DNA from: Micromonospora sp. C31
GTDB lineage: Bacteria; Actinomycetota; Actinomycetes; Mycobacteriales; Micromonosporaceae
NCBI RefSeq assembly: GCF_018070575.1
Contig: NZ_JAGPXN010000001.1
Location: 744,001 to 808,000 of the forward strand
Length of the DNA stretch: 64,000 nt
Direction of reading: 5' to 3'
Part shown: in pieces, positions 26,487 through 33,862 of the stretch
How positions within the stretch are numbered: the first letter of the stretch is position 1
Layout: every line of letters starts with the position of its first letter
Translations under genes and position numbers: made by a program
The notes under the pieces: generated by a model
Told to the model about the DNA's origin: nothing
The model's database searches: none
The model's input: the letters and a program-made list of their open reading frames with translations, nothing else

Positions 26487-27278
26487 TCAGCCCTCCGTGA
26501 CGGACTGGCCGAGGGAGCGGCGGGCCAGCAGGGCGGCCCCGGCGACAGCGGCCGGCATGACGATCACCGCGCCGAGCGGAATCAGGAAACAGACGAAGAC
26601 CGCCACCCCGAAGCCGAGCGTGGTCGGCCGGTCCGCCTTGAGGTGTGCCCGCCGGTCCGGCAGCCGCATCCCGCGCCGGTAGAAGGGGGCCCCCGCCAGC
26701 TCCACGGCGAGCAGCCAGCCGCCGACCGCCGCCCCGATCACCGGCACCACGGTCTGGCCGAGCACCGGGATGAAGCCGGCGGCGAAGAGCGGGATGCCGA
26801 AGAGGATCGACAGTCCCACCAGCCGCAGCGAGTCGGCGATGCTGCGCCGCAGCGACGGCCAGAACGGCACGTCGACCGCGCCGGGGGTGCCGCCGAGGCG
26901 TTCCTCGACCCGTTCGGAGATCTTCTCGTAGAACGGGTCGCCGATGACCAGGGTGACGGCGGTGAAGCTGACCACCGCGAGCAGGCCGCCGAGGCCGAGG
27001 AAGGCCAGCCCGGCGATCACCCGGACCAGGCTGCGCGAGGTGCTCGACCAGTCGTCGGCGAACGGGGTTACCAGCGCCGCCAGTTCGTCGACGAAGTACG
27101 CCAGGGTGGCGAACGCGGTCACGAAGATCGCGCCCGAGATCAACGCCGGGATGACGCCGAGCAGCATCAGCCCGGGGCTGCGGACGTAGAGGCCGAGGCC
27201 GCGCAGGAGCAGGCCCACGCCGGTGAAGAACCGGGCGGCGGCGCCGGCCAGGGGCGCGGCGGTGCGGGGTGCGTTCAC
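26487..27278 (-). CDS. EI24 domain membrane protein (CysZ-like)
   Basis: A 263-residue polytopic membrane protein of the EI24/CysZ family; hydrophobic segments lie at about residues 35-60, 85-110, 160-195 and 225-250, with a conserved-looking IGDPFYEKISERVE stretch between them. CysZ proteins import sulfate, but many actinobacterial members have no known role. GTG at 27278 with TAGGCT (27292-27287) 8 nt upstream suggests a leaderless start. The macro-domain remnant follows it directly. Confidence 0.75.
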   Translation of the reverse strand: MNAPRTAAPLAGAAARFFTGVGLLLRGLGLYVRSPGLMLLGVIPALISGAIFVTAFATLAYFVDELAALVTPFADDWSSTSRSLVRVIAGLAFLGLGGLLAVVSFTAVTLVIGDPFYEKISERVEERLGGTPGAVDVPFWPSLRRSIADSLRLVGLSILFGIPLFAAGFIPVLGQTVVPVIGAAVGGWLLAVELAGAPFYRRGMRLPDRRAHLKADRPTTLGFGVAVFVCFLIPLGAVIVMPAAVAGAALLARRSLGQSVTEG

Positions 27279-27361
27279 GACCGCAGAGCCTACGGTCTGT
27301 TCAGGACCCACGCCCGGTCGCGCCGGACTGGGGGCGACGACCGGCGGTGTTGTCACTCACC

Positions 27362-27401
27362 CTGATACCGGTGTGGCGACTTCGTGCCACACCGGTATCA
27401 G
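27362..27401. repeat. 40-bp inverted repeat before the WYL regulator
   Basis: CTGATACCGGTGTGGC (27362-27377) and GCCACACCGGTATCAG (27386-27401) are perfect 16-bp arms around an 8-nt loop (GACTTCGT). It lies between divergent genes, where a terminator is not expected; it may be an operator, a repeat element or an RNA hairpin in the 5' region of the regulator gene. Confidence 0.8.
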
Positions 27402-27524
27402 CCTTCGGCGGCAGGCATTCGCCCGCTGCACGACCAACCGCTGTTGGACCCCCCTCAACGGGCGTGGCTGCCCGACACCCGAGGCGGACGACCGCCGGGC
27501 TGCGGTGGCGGGCAGGATGGACGG

Positions 27525-28511
27525 GTGCGGGCGGCCCGGTTGATCTCGTTGGTCCTGCTGCTCCAGGCGCGGGAGACGATGACCGCGGCGGAGCTGGCGC
27601 GGGAACTGGAGGTCTCCGAGCGGACCGTCTACCGGGACGTGCTGGCGCTCTCCGCCGCCGGCGTGCCGGTCTACGCCGACCGGGGCCGCACCGGCGGCTA
27701 CCGGCTGCTCGGCGGCTACCGGACCCGGCTGACCGGGCTGACCCGGGACGAGGCGGAGGCGCTCTTCCTGGCCGGGCTGCCCGGACCGGCGGGCGACATG
27801 GGGCTCGCCGACGCGGTGGCCTCGGCCGAGCTGAAGGTGCTCGCCGCACTCCCGCCGAGCCTGCGCGACGCGCCGGTGCGCACCGGACAGCGCTTCCACC
27901 TGGACGTGCCGGGCTGGTTCCGGGAGTCCGGGCCACCGCCGTGGCTGATCGAGCTGGCCGGCGCGGTGTGGCGGGACCGCACCGTCGAGCTGCGCTACCG
28001 GCGCGGCGACCGCGAGGTCGAACGGGAGGCGCACCCGTACGGGCTGGTCCTCAAGAACGGGGTCTGGTATCTCGTCGGCCGGGTCGGCGGCGCGTACCGC
28101 ACGTACCGGGTGGACCGGGTCACCCACGTCGAGGTCCAGACCGCGACCTTCGACCGGGACGCCGGCTTCGACCTGGCCCGACACTGGCGGGAGCAGGCCG
28201 ACGGGTTCCTGCGCGGCATGCTCCGGGCCGAGGTCACGGTGCGGCTGAGCCCCGTCGGTCTGCGTCGGCTCCGCTTCGTCGCCGACGCCCCCTTCGCGTA
28301 CGACGAGGCGCTCGGCGCGGCCGACGAGCCCGACGGGCAGGGGTGGGTGGTGACCCGCCTGCCCGTCGAGTCCGTCGACGTCGCGTACGCCCAGTTGCTG
28401 TCCCTGGGGCCGGAGGTGGAGGTGCTCGACCCGCCGGAACTGCGGGAGCTGATGGTCGACGCCGCCAGGCGGTCCGCCGCGGTCTACCGGGTCGCGCGCG
28501 TTCAGCGGTAG
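27525..28511 (+). CDS. HTH and WYL domain transcriptional regulator
   Basis: A 328-residue YafY/DeoR-type regulator: N-terminal winged helix (LARELEVSERTVYRDVLALSAAGVPVYAD, about residues 19-47) and a WYL domain near residue 150-220 (HPYGLVLKNGVWYLVGRV). WYL domains bind nucleic acid or nucleotide ligands. GTG at 27525; CAGGAT lies 6 nt upstream. It overlaps the convergent SDR gene by 10 bp. Its target is not evident; the 16-bp-arm inverted repeat 120 bp upstream is one candidate. Confidence 0.83.
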   Translation: MRAARLISLVLLLQARETMTAAELARELEVSERTVYRDVLALSAAGVPVYADRGRTGGYRLLGGYRTRLTGLTRDEAEALFLAGLPGPAGDMGLADAVASAELKVLAALPPSLRDAPVRTGQRFHLDVPGWFRESGPPPWLIELAGAVWRDRTVELRYRRGDREVEREAHPYGLVLKNGVWYLVGRVGGAYRTYRVDRVTHVEVQTATFDRDAGFDLARHWREQADGFLRGMLRAEVTVRLSPVGLRRLRFVADAPFAYDEALGAADEPDGQGWVVTRLPVESVDVAYAQLLSLGPEVEVLDPPELRELMVDAARRSAAVYRVARVQR

Positions 28512-29416
28512 CCGGTCACGTCGGCCGGTCCACCCGACTCCACCACCTCCGTGAGGTAGCGGAATGCGTCCGGCCGGCTGCCGTCGACGTCGGTGAACCC
28601 GTACACCTGGGACAGTTCGCCCGCCGAGACGGATGCCTGGTTCCAGCGGGCCCGGTCCTCGTCGGCGGCGAGCGCGGCGACCGCGCGCCCGACGAAGGCC
28701 GGGGTCTCCGAGATGAGGAAGTGCGGGTCCCTGGCGGCGCCGTCCCGCCAGGTCTTCTCGGTGACCCCGAAGTGCTCCAGCATCGCCTCGGACCGGATCC
28801 AGCCCGGAGTCAGCGCCACGGCGGTGCCGCCGTGCGGCGTCAGCTCGTGCCCCCAGACGTACGCGAGCCGGTTGACCGACGTCTTCGCCAGGTCGTAGAA
28901 GACCGACAGCCGGTAGTGGGTGTCGTTGTACGCCTTCGTGCCGTCGCCGATCTCGACGACCAGCCCGCCGGGGCGGCGGATCAGCAGCGGCAGCGCGAAG
29001 TGGGCGGTGACGACGTGCGTCTCGATCGCCAGGCGCAGGCTGCGGAAGCCGGCCTCCAGCGGCTGCTCCCAGACCGGCTTCTCCCAGGTGGTCAGGGGGT
29101 CACCGCCCCAGATGTCGTTGACCAGCACGTCGAGGCGGCCCTGCTCGGCGTCGATGCGGGCGACCAGGTCGCGGACCTGCTCACCGACGAGATGGTCGAC
29201 CCGGGCCGCGATGCCGGTGCCGCCGGCGGCGGTGACCAGCTCGGCGGTCTCCTCGATGGTCTCCGGACGGTCCATCTCGGAGCGGCCGGCCCGGCTGCTG
29301 CGGCCCGTGGCGTAGACCGTGGCACCGGCGGCGCCGAGCTGCACCGCGATCTGCCGGCCGGCGCCCCGCGTCGCCCCGGCGACGAGCGCGATCTTTCCTG
29401 TCAGCGGTTTCGTCAT
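28502..29416 (-). CDS. Short-chain dehydrogenase/reductase, DHRS1-like
   Basis: A 304-residue SDR with GATRGAGRQIA (about residues 14-24) for cofactor and the catalytic YDLAKTSVNRL (Tyr/Lys). The usual NNAG is replaced by VNDIWGGDP, as in the DHRS1-like branch, and the protein is longer than classical members. Substrate unknown. ATG at 29416; an inverted repeat lies 10 bp upstream, between this gene and the divergent nucleotidyltransferase gene. Confidence 0.82.
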   Translation of the reverse strand: MTKPLTGKIALVAGATRGAGRQIAVQLGAAGATVYATGRSSRAGRSEMDRPETIEETAELVTAAGGTGIAARVDHLVGEQVRDLVARIDAEQGRLDVLVNDIWGGDPLTTWEKPVWEQPLEAGFRSLRLAIETHVVTAHFALPLLIRRPGGLVVEIGDGTKAYNDTHYRLSVFYDLAKTSVNRLAYVWGHELTPHGGTAVALTPGWIRSEAMLEHFGVTEKTWRDGAARDPHFLISETPAFVGRAVAALAADEDRARWNQASVSAGELSQVYGFTDVDGSRPDAFRYLTEVVESGGPADVTGYR

Positions 29417-29425
29417 GCGGCGAGC

Positions 29426-29445
29426 CTGTCAGCGATACCTGACAG
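29426..29445. promoter_or_regulatory. Inverted repeat between divergent genes, possible operator
   Basis: CTGTCAG (29426-29432), 6 bp, then CTGACAG (29439-29445): perfect 7-bp arms within 10 bp of the SDR start codon. The size fits a dimeric repressor. Confidence 0.5.
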
Positions 29446-29480
29446 CCGAAGTCCGGTTTCGCGAAGCCGTGTCGTCCGGC

Positions 29481-30197
29481 ATGCTCGCCGGCATGCACCT
29501 GCTGCTCTCCGGAATCGTCGGCTCGGTCGCGTACGGGCTGGCCGGGCCGGGCTCCGACGTCGATCGGATCGGCGTCTTCGCCGCGCCCACCGTCGCCTTC
29601 CACGGCCTGCGCCCGCCCCGCGAGTCGGTGGTCACCACCGACCCCGACACCACTTTGCACGAGGCGGCGAAGTGGTGCCGCCTGGCGCTGAGCGGCAACC
29701 CGACCGCCACCGAACTGGCCTGGTTGCCGCCGGACTGCTACGAGACCCGCACGGAGTTCGGCGACCGCCTGATCGGCATCCGCTCGGCGTTCCTCAGCGC
29801 GCCCCGCGTCCGCGACGCCTACCTGGGCTACGCCGGTCAGCAGTTCCGCAGGCTGGAGTCCCGGGGCGACGGCACGTTCTCGGCCGACACCCGACGGCGC
29901 ACGGCCAAACACGCCCGGCACCTGGCTCGACTGGTGCACCAGGGCCGGCTGCTCCACGCCACCGGCGTGCTGGAGATCCGGCTCGCCGACCCCGAGTGGT
30001 TCCGGGCCTTCGGCGAACGGGTGGCCGGCGGCGCGCTGGACGAGGCGCGGGCCCTGATCGCCGAGGCGGAGCGGGACTTCGCCCGCGTCCGCACCCCGCT
30101 GCCGGACCGTCCGGACGAGGCGACCGTGGAACGCTGGCTGCTCGACGTGCGCGCCGCCCACCTGCCGCCGGGGCGGGGCCACCCGGCCGACCGCTGA
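29481..30197 (+). CDS. Nucleotidyltransferase-fold protein
   Basis: A 238-residue protein with GSVAYGLAGPGSDVDRIGVF near its start, the G-S plus D-x-D signature of the polymerase-beta nucleotidyltransferase fold, as in kanamycin nucleotidyltransferase and toxin-antitoxin MNT proteins. A helical C-terminal region follows (KHARHLARLVHQGRLL). What it modifies is unknown. ATG at 29481 or 29493 could be the start, and neither has a clear ribosome-binding site. No HEPN partner lies next to it. Confidence 0.72.
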   Translation: MLAGMHLLLSGIVGSVAYGLAGPGSDVDRIGVFAAPTVAFHGLRPPRESVVTTDPDTTLHEAAKWCRLALSGNPTATELAWLPPDCYETRTEFGDRLIGIRSAFLSAPRVRDAYLGYAGQQFRRLESRGDGTFSADTRRRTAKHARHLARLVHQGRLLHATGVLEIRLADPEWFRAFGERVAGGALDEARALIAEAERDFARVRTPLPDRPDEATVERWLLDVRAAHLPPGRGHPADR

Positions 30198-30214
30198 GCC
30201 GGCGTCGGGGCCCG

Positions 30215-30664
30215 TCACTGCACGTCGAACTCGTTGCCCTCCGGGTCCGCCATGGTGGTGTGCACGCTGCCGAAGTCGGCCACCTCGCGCAGCACCGTGG
30301 CGCCGAGCCCTTCCAGCCGCTCGACCGTCGCCGCCCGCTCGGCAGGGCCGACGTGCAGGTCGACGTGGAGCCGGTTCTTGACCTGCTTGCCCTCGGGGAC
30401 CTGGTGGAACAGCAGCCTGCGGCCCAGCCCGGTGCCGCTGGCCGGGTCGACCGGGTCGTCGGGGTGGCGGACGGCGGCGAGCTGCCGCCACGCCTTGCGG
30501 CCGTCGATCTCGAGGTACGCCTCCGGTCCGATCGCGCCGCCAGCGAGCAGGCGCTCGATCAGCACCGCGTTGTCCTCGACCACGTAGTCGAGGGCGGCGG
30601 CCCAGAACCGGGCCTGCGCGTTCGGGTCGGCGCAGTCGACGACGAGCTTCCATTCCACGGCCAT
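30215..30664 (-). CDS. VOC (glyoxalase/bleomycin resistance) family protein
   Basis: A 149-residue two-module VOC protein; VDCADPNAQARFWAAAL opens the first module and LHVDLHVGPAERAATVERL the second, with the typical DPEGNEFDVQ end. Members are metal-dependent enzymes or ligand sequesters; this subgroup is uncharacterised. ATG at 30664 has GAGGAGG upstream. It is divergent from the CGNR regulator, 67 bp away, and may be its target. Confidence 0.82.
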   Translation of the reverse strand: MAVEWKLVVDCADPNAQARFWAAALDYVVEDNAVLIERLLAGGAIGPEAYLEIDGRKAWRQLAAVRHPDDPVDPASGTGLGRRLLFHQVPEGKQVKNRLHVDLHVGPAERAATVERLEGLGATVLREVADFGSVHTTMADPEGNEFDVQ

Positions 30665-30710
30665 GGCGTCCTCCTCGGGGGTCCGGCGACCGCCGGCACG
30701 GCCCGCCGCC

Positions 30711-30731
30711 GTAACCAGTTATAGTGGTTAC
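30711..30731. promoter_or_regulatory. 21-bp palindrome over the CGNR gene promoter
   Basis: GTAACCA (30711-30717), 7 bp, TGGTTAC (30725-30731): perfect arms. The -10 element TATAGT (30720-30725) lies in its centre and the right arm ends at the base before the GTG. A protein bound here would shut the promoter, so autoregulation or control of the divergent VOC gene is likely. Confidence 0.7.
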
Positions 30732-31358
30732 GTGACCGGCGCCGCAAGCGGACTCACCCTGACCTCCCCGGAGGGCACCCGCTACCTCTTCGACCCCGGC
30801 GCACTCTGCCTGGAGTTCCTGACCACCGGCGGCCCGGGCGCGCTGGCCCGCTACGACGCGCTGCACCGACCCGGCGACCTAGCCGGCTGGCTGGCACTGT
30901 CCCGGCTACGCCTCGACCCGGCCCGGCTGGAGGTGGACGCCGACGAGTTGGCCGACGCCCGGGGGCTGCGGGACGCGCTGTGGCGCCTCGTCTGCGTACG
31001 CACCGGGGCCCGGCCGCCGGCCAGCGAACCGGCCGACTTCGACGCGACCCCCCACGACCTCGCCACCCTCAACCGGCTGGCAGCCGGCGCTCCGCTGGCG
31101 CCACAGCTCACCGCCGACGGGGCCCGCCGCTGGGTGCTGCCGGCGCGCGGCGGGCAGGCCCTCGCCACGATCGCCCGGGACGCCGTCGACCTCTTCACCG
31201 GCCCGCACCGAGACCGCGTCCGGGAGTGCGCCACGCACGACTGCTACCTGGTCTTCGTCGACACCTCACGGCCCGGACGGCGCCGCTGGTGCGCGATGGA
31301 GCGCTGCGGCAACCGGCACAAGGTCCGCTCGCTGCGGGCCCGCCGCGCCGCCGACTGA
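30732..31358 (+). CDS. CGNR zinc-finger transcriptional regulator-like protein
   Basis: A 208-residue protein with an N-terminal ABATE-like ligand region (LCLEFLTTG) and the C-terminal CGNR zinc finger: C-x4-C in ECATHDCYLVFVD and CAMERCGNRHKVRSLRAR. Such proteins are thought to be stress-responsive DNA-binding regulators. GTG at 30732 is set by TATAGT 6 nt upstream (leaderless). A 21-bp palindrome covers this promoter. Confidence 0.83.
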   Translation: MTGAASGLTLTSPEGTRYLFDPGALCLEFLTTGGPGALARYDALHRPGDLAGWLALSRLRLDPARLEVDADELADARGLRDALWRLVCVRTGARPPASEPADFDATPHDLATLNRLAAGAPLAPQLTADGARRWVLPARGGQALATIARDAVDLFTGPHRDRVRECATHDCYLVFVDTSRPGRRRWCAMERCGNRHKVRSLRARRAAD

Positions 31359-31376
31359 CCCCGCGCGGGGTCAGTC
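31353..31376. terminator. 24-bp perfect palindrome spanning two convergent stop codons
   Basis: GACTGACCCCGC and GCGGGGTCAGTC are perfect 12-bp arms with no spacer. The plus-strand TGA of the CGNR gene (31356-31358) and the minus-strand TGA of the alaX remnant (31373-31371) both lie inside it. Confidence 0.7.
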
Positions 31377-31747
31377 CGCCAGGCGTACGCGGACCCGGCG
31401 GTTGGCCCGCCCCTTGCTCTCCACCTTGACCACCCGCACCTTGCCGATCTGCGCGGCGGAGGCGACGTGCGTGCCGCCGTCGGCCTGGACGTCCAGCCCG
31501 ACGATGTCGACGATCCGCACCTCCTGCTCGTCCGGCGGGATCAGGTTCGACTGGGTACGGATGATGTCGGGCAGGGCGAGCGCCTCCGCCCGGGGCAGCA
31601 CCCGCGCGGCCACCGACCGGTCGGCGGCCACCTCGGCGTTGACCAGCTCCTCGATGCGGCTCTTGAAGTCGGCCGGCAACTCGGTCGGATCGGCGAGGTC
31701 CAGCCGGTGCGTACGACCGTGGTGTGTGACGCCCGTGTCAGGGCACG
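31371..31747 (-). pseudogene. Truncated AlaX-type alanyl-tRNA editing protein (3' remnant)
   Basis: The frame encodes the C-terminal half of an AlaX trans-editing protein: DFKSRIEELVNAEVAADRSV, RIVDIVGLDVQADGGTHVA and KVESKGRANRRVRVRL, the end of the second-additional-domain fold that clears Ser from tRNA-Ala. The N-terminal half (with the HxxxH metal motif) is missing: going upstream, homology fades about 40 residues before the first recognisable block, and no ATG, GTG or TTG occurs in frame before the neighbouring hydrolase gene. It is probably a dead remnant. Confidence 0.7.
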
Positions 31748-32635
31748 TTACTCGTTGAGGAAGGCGGATATCCGGCTGCGCAGGTCGGCGCGTTCCGTCC
31801 AGAGGACGCCGGGCCGGTCGTACACGTGCAGGGCGGCCCGGGGAAGCGCGGCGGCGAGCTGCTCGGCGACCTCGACGGGGTGCAGGTCGTCGCCGGCGCA
31901 GCCGATCACCAGGGCCGGCGCGGTGACCGCGGCCAGCACACCGGCGTCGTGCAGGGGCGCCTGCTCGGGCAGGTTCGCCAGCCCCGGGGCGAGCCCGTCG
32001 CGCAGGAGCTGGTCGAGGCGCTGGCGCAGGTAGGCCCAGCCGGCCGGGGTGTTGCGTACGGCGGGCGGCAGCTCTGCCTGGACCACGTCGGCCACGGCGG
32101 CGGCGTCGCCGCTCTCCACGGCCTCGAACAGCGCGGTCAGCCGGGCCCGGGCGACCTCGCCACGCGGCCGGTCCAGCGCCGCGGGCAGGAAGAGGACCAG
32201 CCGCTCGAAGCGTTCGGGGCTCTCGGCGAGCAGCCGGCAGAGCGCCCCCGCGCCGAGGCTGGCGCCGAAGGCGCGGGTGGCGCCCCCGAGGTCGGCGACG
32301 GCGCGCAGGTCGCGGGCCAGGTCCAGGTAGCTCCACGGGCCGGGCGGCGCGTCGGAGCGGCCGTGCCCGCGGAACTGGAGGAAGAGCTTGCGGCCCGTCA
32401 CCCCGCTGCCGAAGGGCCGGGTGGTGGCGATGCCGTTGCCCAGCCCGTGGGCGAACACCGTGACCGGGTCACCGGTGCCGGTGACGAGCTGCTCCAGGCG
32501 TACGCCGTGCGGTGTGGCGACCAGCTCGGTGTCCGGCTCCGGCAGGGCCGGCCGGCCGGTACGCGGGGCGCCCGGGCCGGGACCCCAGGTGCGGGGCCCG
32601 CCGTCCGGCGGCGGCGGCCAGCGGAAACCCCTCAC
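31748..32635 (-). CDS. Alpha/beta hydrolase-fold protein
   Basis: A 295-residue protein; FAHGLGNG forms the oxyanion region, FGASLGAGAL holds the nucleophile Ser and IGCAGDDLHPV the acid. The usual C-terminal catalytic His (a GH motif before the last helix) is not found; the matching place reads VYDRPGVLWTERAD, so activity is uncertain. GTG at 32635 overlaps the DUF2516 stop codon by 4 nt, so translation is coupled. The first 40 residues are Pro/Gly-rich. Confidence 0.75.
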   Translation of the reverse strand: MRGFRWPPPPDGGPRTWGPGPGAPRTGRPALPEPDTELVATPHGVRLEQLVTGTGDPVTVFAHGLGNGIATTRPFGSGVTGRKLFLQFRGHGRSDAPPGPWSYLDLARDLRAVADLGGATRAFGASLGAGALCRLLAESPERFERLVLFLPAALDRPRGEVARARLTALFEAVESGDAAAVADVVQAELPPAVRNTPAGWAYLRQRLDQLLRDGLAPGLANLPEQAPLHDAGVLAAVTAPALVIGCAGDDLHPVEVAEQLAAALPRAALHVYDRPGVLWTERADLRSRISAFLNE

Positions 32636-32946
32636 CAGAACCCTTTGCCGTCGCTCAGGTCGCGCAGCCCCACCCGGACGTCGAGCAGGTAGATCAGGCC
32701 CGCGGCGATGCCGACGAGCCCGAAGAGACTGATCGGGCCGAAGCCGAGCAGGGTCAGCACCAGGCAGACTGCGAGGATGCCGATCCAGCCGCCCTTGGGC
32801 AGGGTGCCGATGGCGGAGAAGGCGTCGGAGCGCTGCGTGATGGCGTGCACCAGGGCGATGCCCTGCACGATCAACGCGAAGACGAGCAGGATCAGCTCGA
32901 TCACGTAGCGAACATCGAAGGCGAAGAGCGGCGCGGCGTAGGCCAT
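32632..32946 (-). CDS. DUF2516 family small membrane protein
   Basis: A 104-residue protein with about three hydrophobic segments (residues 14-36, 52-70 and 72-90) and a short charged C-terminus. Function unknown; the M. tuberculosis counterpart (Rv0476) also follows the hbhA gene. ATG at 32946: TAAGCT (32959-32954) lies 7 nt upstream and is itself framed by CCGGCA/TGCCGG arms. The next gene starts within its stop codon. Confidence 0.78.
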   Translation of the reverse strand: MAYAAPLFAFDVRYVIELILLVFALIVQGIALVHAITQRSDAFSAIGTLPKGGWIGILAVCLVLTLLGFGPISLFGLVGIAAGLIYLLDVRVGLRDLSDGKGFW

Positions 32947-33016
32947 GCCGGCAAGCTTATGCCGGTGAGCCCGGATACGTCCGACAGGACGCAGCCGGGC
33001 TCACCGGTGGGACGCT

Positions 33017-33862
33017 CTACTCGGCGGCGGGGCGGGTGCGCTTGGTCGCCCGGGGCAGCTTCGCCGACGGGCCGGCGGCCGGCTTGGCCGCGGCCTTGGT
33101 GGCGCGGGTCGTCGCCTTCTTCGCGGCGGCCGGCTTGGCCTCCAGCACCTCGGCCACGTCGGCCGGGGTCGGCACCTCGTCGGTCGACGTGTCGGCGGTC
33201 ACGGCCGGGGCCGACGCCTCGACGGTCACGGCCGGGGCCGGTGCCTCGACGGTGGCGGCCGGTGCCTCGACGGTGGCGGCCGGTGCCTCGACGGTGGCGG
33301 ACCGGGCGGCGGTCGGCTTCGCGACGGCCCCGGCCGGCTCGACGTCGGCCTCGGTCGCCTCGATGTCGGCGTTCACGGTATCGGCGGCCTCCAGCACGCC
33401 GGCCCCGACGACCCGCTCGCCCCGGGTGACCAGCGCGACGTACGCGGCCTGCGCCCGTTCCTGCGCGGCCTGGGCGCCGGCGACCACCACGGCGGCGTTG
33501 CGGGTCGCCAGCGCACGGAGCCGGTCCAGGTCGGCGACCTCGCGCAGCTTCTCGAGGTCGGCCACCTCGCGCAGCTTGTTCAGGTCGGCGGCCTCACGCA
33601 GGCGCCTCAGGTCCAGTTCGGTCGGTACGGCCCTCTCGCGCAGGCCCTCGGCGGTCAGGTTCGCCGTACGCAGCGTGTCGTTGGCCTTCTGGCGCAGCTC
33701 GACGCCGGTGACGACGGCCTTGCCACCCAGGTCGGCGACGACCTTGGTGCCGAGGTCGGTCACCACGGCGGGCAGCTTGCGCAGCTGCTGGAGGGCGAGC
33801 TCCCCGGCGCCGGCGGCGGCGTAGATCGGGGCCGGGATGCGGCTGGTCTTCGGCTGGGTCAT
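33017..33862 (-). CDS. Heparin-binding hemagglutinin (HbhA)-like protein
   Basis: A 281-residue protein. Residues about 10-130 are amphipathic helix with repeated EVADLxKLREVADLxKLR units like the coiled coil of HbhA; then comes a Val/Glu/Ala/Pro linker with ATVEAPA repeats; the end (AKKATTRATKAAAKPAAG) is a Lys/Ala/Pro tail like the heparin-binding tail of HbhA. In mycobacteria HbhA is a surface adhesin that also affects membrane or lipid bodies; here an adhesive role is not implied. ATG at 33862 overlaps the stop of the XRE regulator gene. Confidence 0.78.
   Translation of the reverse strand: MTQPKTSRIPAPIYAAAGAGELALQQLRKLPAVVTDLGTKVVADLGGKAVVTGVELRQKANDTLRTANLTAEGLRERAVPTELDLRRLREAADLNKLREVADLEKLREVADLDRLRALATRNAAVVVAGAQAAQERAQAAYVALVTRGERVVGAGVLEAADTVNADIEATEADVEPAGAVAKPTAARSATVEAPAATVEAPAATVEAPAPAVTVEASAPAVTADTSTDEVPTPADVAEVLEAKPAAAKKATTRATKAAAKPAAGPSAKLPRATKRTRPAAE
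33240..33302. repeat. Three 21-bp tandem repeats in the HbhA-like gene
   Basis: Units at 33240-33260, 33261-33281 and 33282-33302 (start GGTGCCTCGACGGTGGCGG), each coding for seven residues of the linker (ATVEAPA on the minus strand). Two looser units lie just before. Copy number could vary between strains without shifting the frame. Confidence 0.85.
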
